Source of the DNA: Taiwanofungus camphoratus
Lineage: Eukaryota; Basidiomycota; Agaricomycetes; Polyporales; Taiwanofungaceae
DNA: 64,000 bases
Assembly: GCA_003999685.1 (NCBI GenBank)
Contig: CP021225.1
Location: forward strand, 186,001 to 250,000
Reading direction: 5' to 3'
Both the position numbers and the translations under genes were made by a program. Shown here piece after piece: positions 21,007 through 34,300 of the stretch. The notes under the pieces are model-generated. The model made no database searches and was not told where the DNA came from. It saw only the letters and a program-made list of their open reading frames with translations. The stretch's first letter is position 1. Each line of letters begins with the position of its first letter.

Positions 21007-22798
21007 ATGTACTGTCGCATGTTGAGACACAGAAGCCGTCTGGTGTCACCCACTTTCTCTCTTTCGGCAGCTTTTCCGCGAAATTCAGCATATCGCGAAT
21101 ACCGCTCTTCCAAATCTCAGTCACAAGTTGCGGCCGATGCGTCTCACGTATCCCTGGACTCCCCCATCAGGTCGCGTCCGTTTGCAGTCGAGCGCATCGG
21201 TGGTAGAGAATGCCATATTTCTTGGTCGGACAAGGGGATTGTGAAGGAATGGCGAGAGCTGGCTACTCCATCACAGCAACAGGATCAAGCTGTATTATCA
21301 CGAGGCTCTTTGACCGGAAAGTTCTCCTCGTGGCTTAGACAGATGTTCTTACCGACAAATTATCCCCAGTCTGTTCATCGGTCGTGAGTCTATCCGGATC
21401 ATGTTGTTCTTCACAGCGGCTCAAGCACCGGGAGCCACTTTGCGCGTCCTGTTGTATTTTTTGCACAGCTATCTTTCATTCCACGTTCTCCAGTTCTTCG
21501 AAACGACTCTCGGAACTGTTGTCTCTGTGCTTTGTAATCAGGCCCTACTTGAATCTGTTGGTGTAAGCGCAGAGGGAAGTATTTTCGGAGCCGTAGCAGT
21601 CCAATGGATCATCAAGGATGGTGCTGGCGAAGTGGCGAAGCTATTTTTCATCCGGAAGTTCTCTCCCTATTTTGACAGCCACCCGAAGACCTTCACCTTA
21701 TTCGGGGAGACCATTGTTGCTGTTGGGAGTGGACTACAAATCGGAACGCTTCTGGTGAACCCTTCGCCAGGTAATTTCTTACTTTGCGCAGGTAAGGAGT
21801 CAACACCATCTACCCGAAGTCTGAACTTGATTTACAATTTTCTTTAGCTGGTGGAAACGTATTTAAGCTCATTGGCTATGCGGCACGTTCACTTCCTTAC
21901 CATTTCTTCCAATCTCTGACGGCGGCTTCCTGCAGATCTGGTTCACGACCCATATCAAATTCATTCGCTACTTCTCGCAACAAGGAAACATGGGTGACGT
22001 TGCCGCCAAGGACGAGTCACAGACGTCCATTGCGCAACTCGTCGGTTATGCTGCAGGTATCGGACTGCTCACTGTCTCTCACTCTGCCAGCTACCTGTAT
22101 TCGCTTTTCTTCCTCATGTCCCCGGTACACTTGGCCATGACCGCATGCATGATGCGCGTCGCAACATTTGAGCACCTGACATTGCCAAGATTGAGTCTAC
22201 TTGCAAACGCGTATGTCCGGGACGATGAGAAGTGGCTTCCATCGCTGCGAGAATTGGAAGCAGCCGGACGCACAGGCCTCTTTGGTGAATTTTACCATAG
22301 GAAACAGGATCGCTACGTCTGGTTGGGCCCGAGAGTAGCAGATGTTGTTGGACCTAATTCCGAGCGTGATCCTGTACAATGGGACATCTGTACGAACGTC
22401 TTCCAGGTACGTCATATATCGATTAACAAGGTGGTTCGCACACTTCGGTCTAATGTTTCTCTCTTCCGTCTCAGGACGAGAATTATCTGCTCTATCCTAC
22501 TGCGTCGTCATGTAACAGCCCAATCGCCGTGTTCTACCATCCAGAAGCTACTGCAGATGACATGCTTCGTTCTATGTTGAATGCTTCCCGCCTGCGTCAT
22601 TATTTCCTAGCAGGGACGTTCAGCGACCGAAGCGCCGAGTCTCTGCAAGCCGCGTTGGCAGATTCACATTCGTGGACAGCGCGGAACTTTGCTTCGTTCA
22701 GGCAGAAGCTTGAGGAGAAGGGCTGGCGGACGGACGAAATTGGTTTCGCGGACCATGGTAATAGACTGCTTTGGGGACCGGAGGCAGAACGTCGCTGA
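21007..22798 (+). CDS. RUS family (DUF647) protein
   Basis: Five exons (21007-21383, 21469-21770, 21848-21882, 21936-22406, 22475-22798) give 502 residues. The N terminus (MYCRMLRHRSRLVSPTFSL) is basic and could be an organelle-targeting sequence. The core has FLPTNYPQSVHRSYLSFHVL, VAVQWIIKDGAGEVAKLFFI and HIKFIRYFSQQGNMGDVAAK, followed by KDESQTSIAQLVGY, all characteristic of the root-UVB-sensitive/C16orf58 family. Several hydrophobic helices indicate a membrane protein. The molecular function is not established for the fungal members. The 35-base third exon ends in LIGYA, and the following intron (21883-21935) is best read as GC-AG because only that restores IWFTTHIKF. Confidence 0.9.
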
Positions 22799-23970
22799 AC
22801 CGGGCCTCCTATTGCGGAACGATGCCCAACTTGACTTTCAGCCGTCTGCAGACAGGAGCACGATGAATCTGCCTATGCCTGGTGTTACGATATCCACGAG
22901 GCCGCATCTGTATTCGTTGACATCCGATGGCGAAAGTCGACCATCATGACGCGCATCGTGATATGGCCTAGGGTTGGCCGACTTATTCCGAATCTCGCAG
23001 GATTTACTCGTATCTATTGCAATGTTACCATAGTGTCTCCAACGTGCCACAATTGCAGTTCTTAGATTTAGATCATAGCGGCTACCAGCGGACGATAATG
23101 TGCCCTCTTATTGTACTGTCAGACTAATCAGAACCTCACCTACCATGCTCCCTACTTAGCTGTTTCGCTTCGGCTCTACATTCATAGATCGTTTTTGTAA
23201 ACCCGGGTCGTCAGCATTGCATAAAATTGTCGAGCTCGATTGGCGGCTTCCACGAACCAGAGGTTGAGTGATTGGCTTCGTCCACGTGGGATCCCAAATC
23301 TAGACAGGATGATATTCTGTCTTCAAGCTGACTCGTTGATAGTCAAAACTATCGCTTGACCTCGAACATATACTGCTGCCACGCCTCCCATTCTCACCCT
23401 GAATACGGAATGCAGATTCTATCTCGCAGGCTCTACAATGGTGGATTTAACCACCTGAAAAGCGCTGCCTCGTGCCTGTATAGAGCGTCCAGCATAGTTA
23501 ACGGACCTCCCCTATCCAGGCAATTCTGCGTCGCAAAAATGCCCGATTTCAATGTTTGTTTTCTTGGGGATCTTCTTGACTTTTTCATAACACCATTCCT
23601 CGTCAAATCCTCTCATTAACGCCGGGGTCTCAGTTATGGGGTCGGAATATGAGCTACGTTCAGAGGAATTACCAGGTCCGACGAAGTAGCGTGTGCTCAA
23701 CGACGTCTGAAGTCGACGGGCCCTCGCATTCGAGTTGTCACTATGCTGCTTTGAGGACTTGGATCGACCAGATTGGTTCTGCCTGTGAGCGATCATCTGT
23801 CGTTATCGTCGTAACGCCATCTATCGCCATTTCGCTCCATCGTCGCGTTCTTGCGCCGTGACGTATTTCTCATGTCTTGTCATTTTTAGAATAGCTCTGC
23901 TGACGAGGAGGGTATTTACACATCCGCTCGCGATGCAGGCGTTTCCTGGCACCCTACGGTCAGCCCGGAA
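22799..23970. other. Intergenic, possible upstream exon of the carbonic anhydrase
   Basis: No independent gene is seen. The carbonic anhydrase frame stays open from 23890, just after TTTTTAG, so an extra upstream exon with another start is possible. I could not identify one. Other frames here look random. Confidence 0.4.
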
Positions 23971-24695
23971 ATGTCTGCTCATCTTGACTTCGTGTCTTCC
24001 AACGAGAAATACGCCGCCGAATATGGCGACAAGGGGACGTTAGCCACCGCCCCTGCCAAAAAGCTTGCTATTGGTGAGCATTATCGTTGTAGGTCATACC
24101 AATAGGCGTTGTTTACTGAAGAACTTGAAAGTCACTTGCATGGATGCTCGCTTGAAGTAAGTCGGGGTAACCACGGGTTTGCAAAGTGTTAGCTAATATG
24201 CATGTTCAGTGTTTTTGGCCACCTTGGTCTAAAGGAAGGTGATGCTCATGTAATTCGCAATGCTGGCGGTGTCGCGTACGTGATGTTTGCAGGGAAGCTG
24301 GTATAAACTAACACCGTTCTCCAGCAAGGATGCCTTGCGTAGCATAATCATATCGCAGCGTCTTTTGGGCACCCGAGAAATTGCCGTCTTTCACCATACA
24401 GCATGTGGGATGCTGACGTTTTCGACCCCACAACTTCGCACTCTTGTTAAAGATTCCGATCCGCAGAACGCTGACCTCAGCGTTGTCGACAGCATTGATT
24501 TTCTTGAATTTGGTGATGTGGAGAAGAGCGTCAGAAGCGATGTCAAGTTTCTAAAAGAGAACCCTCTTGTACTTCCTGAGACCAAAATCACCGGGTGGGT
24601 GTTTGAGGTTGAGACGGGGAAGGTGTGTCCATCATTAGATCTCTCGCCTCTTGTGTTACTCACGGTTGTTGCAATAGGTTAAACAGATTGTGTAA
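23971..24695 (+). CDS. Beta-carbonic anhydrase
   Basis: Five exons (23971-24073, 24132-24156, 24210-24275, 24325-24622, 24678-24695) give 169 residues. The start MSAHLDFVSSNEKYA fits short fungal members, but coding could extend about 27 residues upstream to an acceptor at 23889. Zinc-site motifs are visible: VTCMDARLN (Cys and the Asp-Arg pair) and HHTACGM (His and Cys), with VIRNAGGVAKDALRS between them. The family interconverts CO2 and bicarbonate in the cytosol or mitochondria. The second exon is only 25 bases. It is the nearest upstream neighbour of the fatty acid synthase on the same strand, about 650 bases away. Bicarbonate feeds acetyl-CoA carboxylase, so a link is plausible but inferred. 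Confidence 0.9.
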
Positions 24696-25345
24696 TTTAC
24701 GATATTCCCAGCAAGCCTCCTATGGGGCATTGCCGAAAACAGTGCATGACTGATCATCAGCTGGGGTATTCGCTTAGTGATTGTGCGCTGTATCTGACGA
24801 TGCTGTGTAACATTGGCTTTGCATTGACCGTCAGCATGCACGAGCATCACCGGAATTGAATGCGTTCGGAGAAGGTTTGACGCCGCTACCGCTTTGAGAA
24901 AGTGGCGGTCCATCACCTATTTTGTGCAGCTGCAACGCTGTCCGACTTTCTCGGTGTGCTGTAAGGGCACATCCTGAGCCTTCCAAGTCGCCCCAGAGCA
25001 CGAATACAATCAGTGTTGATGGCGCTCTATCGATAGTTCACATGCAGCGTGCCAAATGTTGCTCGCCTGTTTACACGCGTTGTGTGCGTCTCGCTTGCAC
25101 ACCCCCAAGCTGAACCAGTTGAGACGCGACAATTTGAGTTGGTAGGGGCGGGCGCTAATGTAATTAGCCATTCCTGGGAAAATAAGTGCGGGGTGTTATA
25201 AGCGCCCGAAGACTTTCTTTGGGGCGAACCTGAGTGGGGACTACACACGTTCTCGTATAAAAAATACCGGCTCGCCTAGTGCGTGTTGTCAACGTTTCTG
25301 ACGACGTCGTTGACTGTGTCTTCATCTGCGAGGATAGCACCGACG
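24696..25345. other. Intergenic, promoter of the fatty acid synthase gene
   Basis: 650 bases with no coding frame of note separate the carbonic anhydrase stop from the synthase start. A TATA-like element near the right end is annotated separately. Confidence 0.5.
25256..25263 (+). promoter_or_regulatory. TATA box of the fatty acid synthase gene
   Basis: TATAAAAA lies 90 bases before the start codon at 25346, a suitable distance for a TATA element with a short leader. No transcript data support it. Confidence 0.5.
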
Positions 25346-28300
25346 ATGGCTACTCCCACTCCTGCTCATGCCAGCAAGGGCATTACTACTCGCCCAATTC
25401 TCATTCAGTCTGGGCAGATTAGAGTAAGTTCTTTATTTGCAGTCCGTTCTTCGCCGTCTGGGTGCGAGGCCGCGTCGTTTCACTGTCTGTACAGCGATAC
25501 AACATGGTGTTTCTGCATTGATTCTGTTTTAGGAAGTTTTTTCTTACTCCTTGACCCCGGTGGCATTTGAGCGTGCATCTGCCAGTGTGACGTATAGCAG
25601 AACCACTGACTGATAACTTACCTCGCCTAGATTTCAATCCCTGTTTCCACCGACTGCGACGAATGGACCGCAGCAGAAGTTCTTCGCGACGAGTTCGCTC
25701 ATTCCGAGGGCCCTAGTGTTGCAGATACCCCTATAGAATCTGAAAACGAGAGCCAGGCGACCCTAGAGTTGTTCGCCCGCTTTCTTGTTCACGTTGCGCA
25801 AAAACTAGACGAAGATACGCAATCCACGGCTGCGCGCACAACTATTCTTCGTAAAGCATTGGAACAGTTCACCACATCCTATCTTTCTCAACAGGACATC
25901 CACAATGTTACTGCAGTCTTCGATGCCGACACTCGGAAGACAGTCCTTTCCGCATATTTCCAAGCGATTGGTGCTTTGGAAGAGAAACATGTCGACAACA
26001 TTCCGCGCTCCACATATCCCGCGCTCTTTTCCGCTGCAGAACAAAAGAACGCGTCCATATACGCGATCTTTGGTGGTCAAGGCACTAATGAAGTCTATTT
26101 CGACGAACTGCAAAACCTCTACGACGTGTATAAACCGTTTGTCGCGTCTTTCCTTGCTGAGATGACCCAAATCCTCGTACCTCTGGCGTTGGAGTCGGAG
26201 TCTACCTACTATTCGCACAGCCTGGACGTTATATCCTGGTTGACTAACCTAACCTCGCGTCCGCCAATCTCTTACCTAGCTTCAATCCCGGTTTCACTTC
26301 CTCTCATTGGTCTCACCCAGCTGACTCAGTACCTTGTTGTCTGCCGGGTAGCAAGGCTTTCTCCCGGTGAGCTTCGTGATCGCCTCCACGGTGCCACAGG
26401 TCATTCGCAAGGTATCGTTTCCGCCGTCACTATCTCGGCGTCGACGTCTTTGGAGTCCTTTTTCGAGAATTCGGCAAAGGCACTGAAGTGGCTATTCTTT
26501 TGCGGCTATCGCGGACAGCAGGCGTTCCCTGTCCTCGCGCTGGAGCCAAGTATGATTCAGGATGCAATTGAAGGTGGCGAGGGTGCACCGAGCCCTATGC
26601 TTCTTGTGACTGGTCTGGCATTGAAGGACCTCGAGGTGCATGTGAAGAAGACGAACAAGTTCCTCCCTGAGAATTCACAGCTTTATATTTCTCTGCACAA
26701 CGGGCCGAAGGCGTTCGTCGTTACTGGCCCAGCGCGAGCGTTATACGGGCTCGTGACGAGCTTGAGGAAAGTGAGGGCACCGAGCGGGCTCGACCAGAGC
26801 AAGACACCGTTCTCCCAGAGAAAGCCTGTTTTCTCTGTGCGGTTCTTAGTCGTAGGCGTGCCATATCATAGTGATTATTTAAGGGGCGTGACGGAGCAGG
26901 TATTCGAAGAAGATTTGGAGGGCGAAGAGCTATGGACGAAGGAGGATTTGGGAATTCCGGTGTACCACACTGAGAACGGTAAGTGATCGAGCATTCTTGC
27001 ACTTGTCACTGAGCTGACCGTGACCGCATTGCCAGGATCCGATCTTCGCACAATAACCACGTCGCTGACGTCTGCTTTGTGTGATCAAATTTTCACGCTT
27101 CCCATTCATTGGAGCAAGGCAACAGACTTTCCTGAGACTGCAACACATGTAATCGACTTTGGACCGGGCGGTCTCAGCGGCATTGGTCCATTGACTGCGC
27201 GCAATCTGGATGGTCGTGGCGTGCGTGTGATTGTTGCAGGCGATAAGGCTCAGGGCGCGGTGGAATTGTTCGATGCGCGGAACGTCAAGCATGAAGAATG
27301 GTGGAGCAAGAAGTTCATGCCTTCGCTGGTGAGGACCAGGTAAGTCGGAAAACATTTACTTGCCAATGTCCTTATCAAGTTTCTGTACAGTGACGGGACA
27401 GTTCATATCGACACGCCATTTTCCCGTCTTCTCGGGAAGCCCCCCATCATGGTTGCGGGAATGACACCGACGACTGTGAAAGCCGGTTTTGTAAGCGCTG
27501 TTCTTAATGCAGGCTACCATGTTGAGCTTGCGGGTGGCGGACATTATAACGCTGCCGCATTGCGCGCCAAGGTCGCCGAGATTCAAGGCAACATCCCTCC
27601 GGGTGTCGGTATGACCCTGAATTCCCTCTATATCAATCCTCGTCAGTTCGGATTCCAATTCCCGCTCTGGCAAGAAATGCGTCGGGAAGGTCTGCCCATC
27701 GAAGGCTTTTGTGTTGCAGCTGGTATTCCAAGTACCGAGAAAGCCGCAGACATCATCGAAGGCCTTAAGAACGCCGGTATTAAACACGTTGCCTTTAAGC
27801 CGGGTTCCGTCGATGGCATTCGTCAAGTGGTCAATATCGCTAAAGCGAATCCTGATTTCCCTATCATTCTTCAGTGGACTGGAGGCCGTGCGGGCGGGCA
27901 TCACTCCTGCGAGGACTTCCACCAGCCAATCCTTTCTACCTACAGCGCTATCCGTCAACGCAGCAACATCTCGCTCGTCGCTGGATCCGGCTTCGGTGGC
28001 GCTGACGATATATGGCCTTATCTAACTGGTGATTGGTCTGTTAATCTCTACGGTAGGCAGCCAATGCCGTTTGACGGCTTCCTTTTTGCGAGCCGCGTCA
28101 TGGTTGCGAAGGAGGCCCACACCAGCTCGTCGGTGAAGGACCTTATAGTTGCAGCAAAAGGTGTCGATGATGCCCTATGGGAGGGTACATATGCAAAGGA
28201 GACAGGTGGAATTCTCACTGTTCGCTCTGAACTCGGCGAGCCGATCCACAAGATTGCTACACGCGCCGTTAAGCTATGGAAGGAGTTCGATGACACGGTG

Positions 28301-31300
28301 TTCAAGCTGCCAAAGGAGAAGCGTGCGTCTTGGTTGGCTGAACGCCGCGCGGAAGTGATTGCGAAGCTCAACAAAGATTTTGCCAAACCGTGGTTTGGGT
28401 GGAAGAAGAATGGTGCAGTCGTGGAAGATATCGCGGATATGACCTACGAGGAAGTGGTGATGCGGATGGTCAGACTTATGTACGTTACTCACGAGGAGCG
28501 TTGGGTCGACTTGTCTCTTCGCAACCTGACCGGTGATTGGCTGCGTCGAGTGGAGGAGCGATTTGCTGGTGTCAACGGCGGCGGCGCTAAGGCATCTGTC
28601 ATTCAGTCGTATTCTGTGCTCGACAAGCCTCAAGCGTTCATCGACGAGTTTTTCAAGAGTTATCCGCTAGCGACTGAGCAACTCCTTGCTTCGGAGGACA
28701 AAGCTTATTTCCTCACCATCTCGCAGCGGCCTGGACAAAAACCGGTCCCGTTTATTCCTGTTCTTGATGCTGATTTTGAAGTTTGGTTTAAGAAGGTAGG
28801 TAACATTACAGTCTTGTGTGCGTTGATTATAACGCCAGCTTCAGGATTCCTTGTGGGCAGCTGAGGACATCGAAGCTGTCTTCGACCGGGATCCTCAACG
28901 CGTTTGTATCCTTCAGGGTCCTGTTGCGGTCAAGCACTGTAAGATTAAGGACGAACCCATCAAGAATATGCTGGACAATATCACTTCTGCACTCGTGGAG
29001 AAGCTCGCGCAGCGCTTGTATGGGGGTGATCTGTCGAAAGTCCCTCACATGGATTATCTGAGTCTTCATCCGTCTCCTTCTGCTGACGTCTCTGCCGCTC
29101 TTGGAGTCGAACGAAATGTTACCGACAAGAAGGTGTCTTACAGCGTCGGATATCCTCTACCTGAGTTGGCAGCGTGGTTGGACACGCTTGCTGGCCCTCG
29201 ACTGAACTGGATGAGAGCATTACTTACTTCGACAACTATAGTGCAAGGTTCCTCCTATATTGATAACCCCATGCGACGGCTATTTGCTCCGCGTCTTGGC
29301 CAGCAAGTTGTCGTCGAGACAGAGGGTGACTCCCCCACCGCAATTTCTCTTTTTGGAGCTGCACGTTCGCATGGGACGCACAAGCCGTCGTTTAAAGCAG
29401 TTGAAGTCAAGTTCGATGCGCCGTCTCATCTCATTGACGTTGTGGTATACGAGGATCGTCGTGATGTGCCGGTTCCTTTGCATCTTAAATTCCTTTACAA
29501 GCCCACCATGGGCTACGCACCTATTCACGAGATAGCTGAAGATCGCAACAAACGTATCAAGGAGTTTTACTGGAGGTTATGGTTTGGAGATGACCAGGTG
29601 TTACCGGAGATTAATGTTCGCGAGACATTCACTGGTCCTGAGGTCACTATCGAGGCCGAAGAAGTGGAGTCATTCTGTGCTGTCGTGGGCAATGATGGCG
29701 AAGCTTTCAAGACAGCTCGGGCCCAGACTGTTCAGGCTCCAATGGACTTTGCTATTGTTACCGGATGGCAGGTTAGCATGAGCATATTTTTTGGCGGTGG
29801 TGGCACCCTGACGATACCATTTACAGGCAATCATGAAAGCGATTTTCCCATCATCCATTGACGGTGACCTTTTGAAACTCGTCCATCTTTCGAACGGGTT
29901 TCGATTGGTGGAGGGTGCAAGACCTTTCCAGGCCGGAGATACATGCAAAGCTGAGGCCCGCATCATCTCTGTGATAAACACTGATGCTGGGAAAACGGTG
30001 AAGGTCAAAGGCTTCGTGATGCGAGATTCTAAGCCCGTTGTGGAGGTTGTTTCTGCGTTCTTATACCGTGGCCACTATTCTGACTATCACAACACGTTCG
30101 AGCTTATTGAGGAGCCTGATTACGAAGTCGAACTCGCGACCGAAGCTGCTGTTGGTGTTTTGCAATCGAAGGAATGGTTCGACTGGGACGATGAGTCGAA
30201 ACCGCTTCAGGCTGGCACAACCCTCATCTTCCGCGTCAAGTCTGAGGTGACGTACCGTAACAAGACTTGCTACAAGTCAGTATCGGTTTCTGGTGACATT
30301 TTCGTACGTGATCAAATTCAGCGGCCGGTGAAGGTTGGCTCCGTGGATTTCCTCCAGGACGACAGTCGAGGCAACCCTGTTGTTGCATATCTCCAGCGCA
30401 ACGGCAAACCGCAGGGTTTGCCAAGCCCATTGTCAAACGATGGTTACACAATGACCACATCGGGCGTCACAGTCTTTGGCTCCCCGGCTTCCAATGAGCC
30501 ATACTCCAAGGTTTCGGGCGATTACAATCCCATCCATGTCAATCCATACTTTTCTGATCTTGCGGCCCTTCCGGGTACAATTACTCATGGCATGTGGTCG
30601 AGCGCCGCTACCAGACGATACATTGAAACGATAGTTGCACAGGGACGACCTGGTCGTGTTATCGCGTAAGTCGTGGACATAGCTTCTTGCGCGCCAGACT
30701 GACGATCTTCGTAGATACAATGTTTCCTTTGTCGGCATGATTCTGCCGAAGGATGAATTGAGTGTCAGGATAAGACATACTGGCATGCGCGATGGTAACA
30801 TTGTTGTCAAGGTAGAGACCGTTAACGAACGAGGCGAGAAGGTACTCGAAGGGATTGCTGAAGTTGCACAGCTCAACACTGTCTACGTGTTCACTGGGCA
30901 AGGATCTCAGGAGCCCGGCATGGGCATGGACCTCTATAACAATTCGCCAGCTGCTCGATCCGTGTGGGAAGTTGCTGATGCTCATCTCACCGCTGTTTAC
31001 GGGTTCTCTATCGTCGAAATCGTCAAGGATAATCCGAAGGAAAAGACAATCCACTTTGGCGGTATCAAAGGTCAGGCAATACGCCAGCGGTACATGGATA
31101 TGACCTACGATACGATGGATAAGGACGGCAATGTCAAGACTCTTCCTCTGTTTGGTGACATTAATGTCAGAACCCAGCGGTACACTTTCAGTCATCCTTC
31201 CGGCTTGTTGTTTGCTACACAATTCGCTCAAATTGCCCTCGTCGTCACTGAGCGCGCTGCCTTCGAGGACATGCGTTCCAAAGGCCTCGTTCAGAGAGAT

Positions 31301-34300
31301 TCGCCTTTTGCCGGCCACTCCCTCGGTGAATACTCTGCTCTCGCGTCAATCGCCGGAGTCCTTGCTATTTCGTCTCTCGTCGACATCGTCTTCTATCGCG
31401 GGATCACCATGCAGCGGGCTGTCGAACGGGACGCACAGAATCGATCCAATTATGCGATGTGTGCAGTCAATCCAAGTAGGATATCGAAGACTTTCAACGA
31501 CGCTGCTTTGCGTGAGGTAGTTGATGATATCGCTCATCGAACCGGCTGCTTGCTTGAGATCGTCAATTTCAATGTCGAGGTATGGGATGTTTTTCAGTCG
31601 ATTGGTTAAATTCTGGCTGAATTTGCCATTCTCACTAGGGTCAACAATACGTTTGCGCCGGCGAACTGATTGCTCTTCAGACTTTAACTAACGTGCTGAA
31701 CTATTTGAAGATGGAGAAGGTTGACATTCAGAAGGTATGCGATGAGGTGCCTCGCTTCCTGATTTGACCTTGATCGTTTACCAGTTAACCGAGAAATTCA
31801 CTGTCGAACAAGTCAAGAAAATGCTCAGCGAAATTGTCGACTCGTCGTTTACCCGGGCGAAAGAACAGCAGGCCTCTGAAGGATACATCAAGTTGGAGCG
31901 TGGCTTTGCTACCATTCCCTTGCCTGGGATTGACGTTCCGTTCCACTCCCGTTATTTATGGGCAGGAGTTATGCCATTTAGAGCTTGTGCGTCCTTTTTT
32001 TATTTTGCGGAAGTCATCATTTTGGAATGAATTTTGCTTTCTTAGATCTGTCCAAGAAGATCAATCCTGCATATCTGAACCCAGATACCCTCATAGGGAA
32101 GTATGTCCCGAACCTCGTCGCCAAGCCTTTCGAAGTTAGCAAGGAATATGCGCAGATTATCTACGACCAGACTTTGTCCGCACGTCTTGACAAAGTCCTT
32201 CGAAAATGGGATCAAGAGAATTGGGGTTCCCCCGAGCAGAGGCAAAAACTTGCTTATATCATTCTCGTTGAACTTTTGGCATATCAATTCGCATCGCCGG
32301 TGAGGTGGATCGAAACGCAGGACATATTATTCACCCGTTATGATTTCGAACGCTTCATTGAAATCGGTCCCTCTCCCACTCTCACGGGCATGGCAACCCG
32401 AACGTTGAAGGCCAAGTATGAAGCACAGGATGACTCCGTCAGCCATGTTCGAGCCATTGTCTGCCATGCGAAGAACGTTAAGGAGGTATATTACCAGTTC
32501 GAGGACGAGCTGGAGGCCTCTATCAATGAAGTGTCCACTTCTGATGTTGACTCGACATTGCCCAAGGACACAACTTCCTCCCAACTAGTTGTGCAAGCAC
32601 CCTCTGCAGTCGCTACTGCGGTGGCCGCGGTGGCTAGCGTCGACGACGTTCCGGTCAAGGCGACGGATATTCTCACTGTCATTGTAGCTCAGAAGCTCAA
32701 AAAGAAGGTAGAAGAGATACCTCTGTCGAAATCCGTCAAAGACCTTGTTGGCGGCAAGTCGACTCTTCAGAATGAGATTCTCGGCGATCTTCAGCAAGAG
32801 TTTACATCTGCACCTGAGAAAGGAGAGGAGCTTCCTTTAGAAGAACTTGGTGCCGCCTTAGGCGTCGGACACTCGGGCGTTCTGGGTAAATATTCGTCTG
32901 GTCTTGTCTCGCGTCTCATCGGTGGCAAAATGCCTGGTGGCTTCAATATGTCTGCGATCAAGTCGTATCTTTCGAAGACTTGGGGTTTGGGACCTTCACG
33001 TAGTGATGGTGTTCTCATACTTGGAACCACGATGGAACCGTCCAAGCGGTTGGCGTCGGAAGTTGATGCCAAAATGTGGTTGGACTCGGTCGTCGCTGTG
33101 TACGCTCAAAGGGCTGGTATTTCATTGGCTGCTGGTAGTTCTAGTAGTGGAGGCGGAGGAGGAGGTGGTGGTCCTCCTACCATTAACAGTGAAGAGTTTC
33201 TCAAGTTCCAGGCAGAACAGGAGAAGTTTGCGGCGCAGCAGATTGAACTTTACATGCGGTACCTCAAACGCGATTCTCGAGCTGGAGAGCATAAATATGA
33301 GGCGGAAAAGGTCAACGTTGGGGCTCTTCAATCTCGGTTGGATGCCATTTCGAGAGAACACGGAGATACTTATATAGATGGAATCCAGCCAGTATTCGAC
33401 GCGCTCAAGGCCAGACATTTCGATTCGTCCTGGAACTGGGTCCGTCAAGATGCCTTGTTGATGTTCTACGATATCATTTTCGGCCGTTTAACCACTGTGG
33501 ATCGTGAGATTACAGCCCGTTGCATTGCCATCATGAACCGTGCAGATCCTGAACTCGTCACCTACATGCAATATTACATCGATCAATGTGATCCCACTCG
33601 CGGAGAGACTTACAAGCTCGCGAAGCAGTTTGGCCAACAGCTGATTGACAACTGTCGTGAAGTAATTGGCCAGCCACCTCTTTATAAAGACGGTATGCTT
33701 TAGTTTCTCATATGTAATTTGTCTCATGCTAATCATTACTAAACAGTCACGTTTCCTACTGCCCCGCACACGGAAGTCACGGCAAAAGGTGATATCGTCT
33801 ACTCCGAAGTAGTAAGAGAGAACGTCAGAAAGTTGGAAGCATACGTTGAGGAAATGGCCAGCGGTGACACAATCTCGTCTCCAACCAATATTCAGAAGAT
33901 CCAGGACGACGTTTTGAAGCTGTGGAACGTGGTGAAATCTCAACCCGAAATCAGCGAAGAGCAGAAGAATCGCATTAAGGCTCTTTACGAAGGCGTCGTG
34001 CGCACTCTTCGTAAGCGGCCTGAATCGCGTGCCCGTCCTGGAGCGCCTCGTACTCGCCGTTCTTCCTCGCAATTCCTCCGCCCTCAAGTGTCTGGCATCA
34101 CTTCTGTTACCGCAGACAAGGTTCCTCTTCTCCATCTTAAGCGTAAGGTTGGCACGACTTGGGAGTACAGCAGCAATCTCACTGGTGTCTACCTCGATAT
34201 ACTCCATGAAATCGCAACTTCCGGAACGACGTTCAAGGATAAGAACGCGCTTCTGACTGGTGTGGGCAAAGGGTCAATTGGGGTCGAGGTTCTCAAAGGC

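Noticed and set aside
25424-25630. Possible extra exon inside the first fatty acid synthase intron
   Set aside because: A protein-like segment ([14 protein letters not shown]) occurs, but the direct join of exons 1 and 2 already matches the expected N terminus and keeps the frame.
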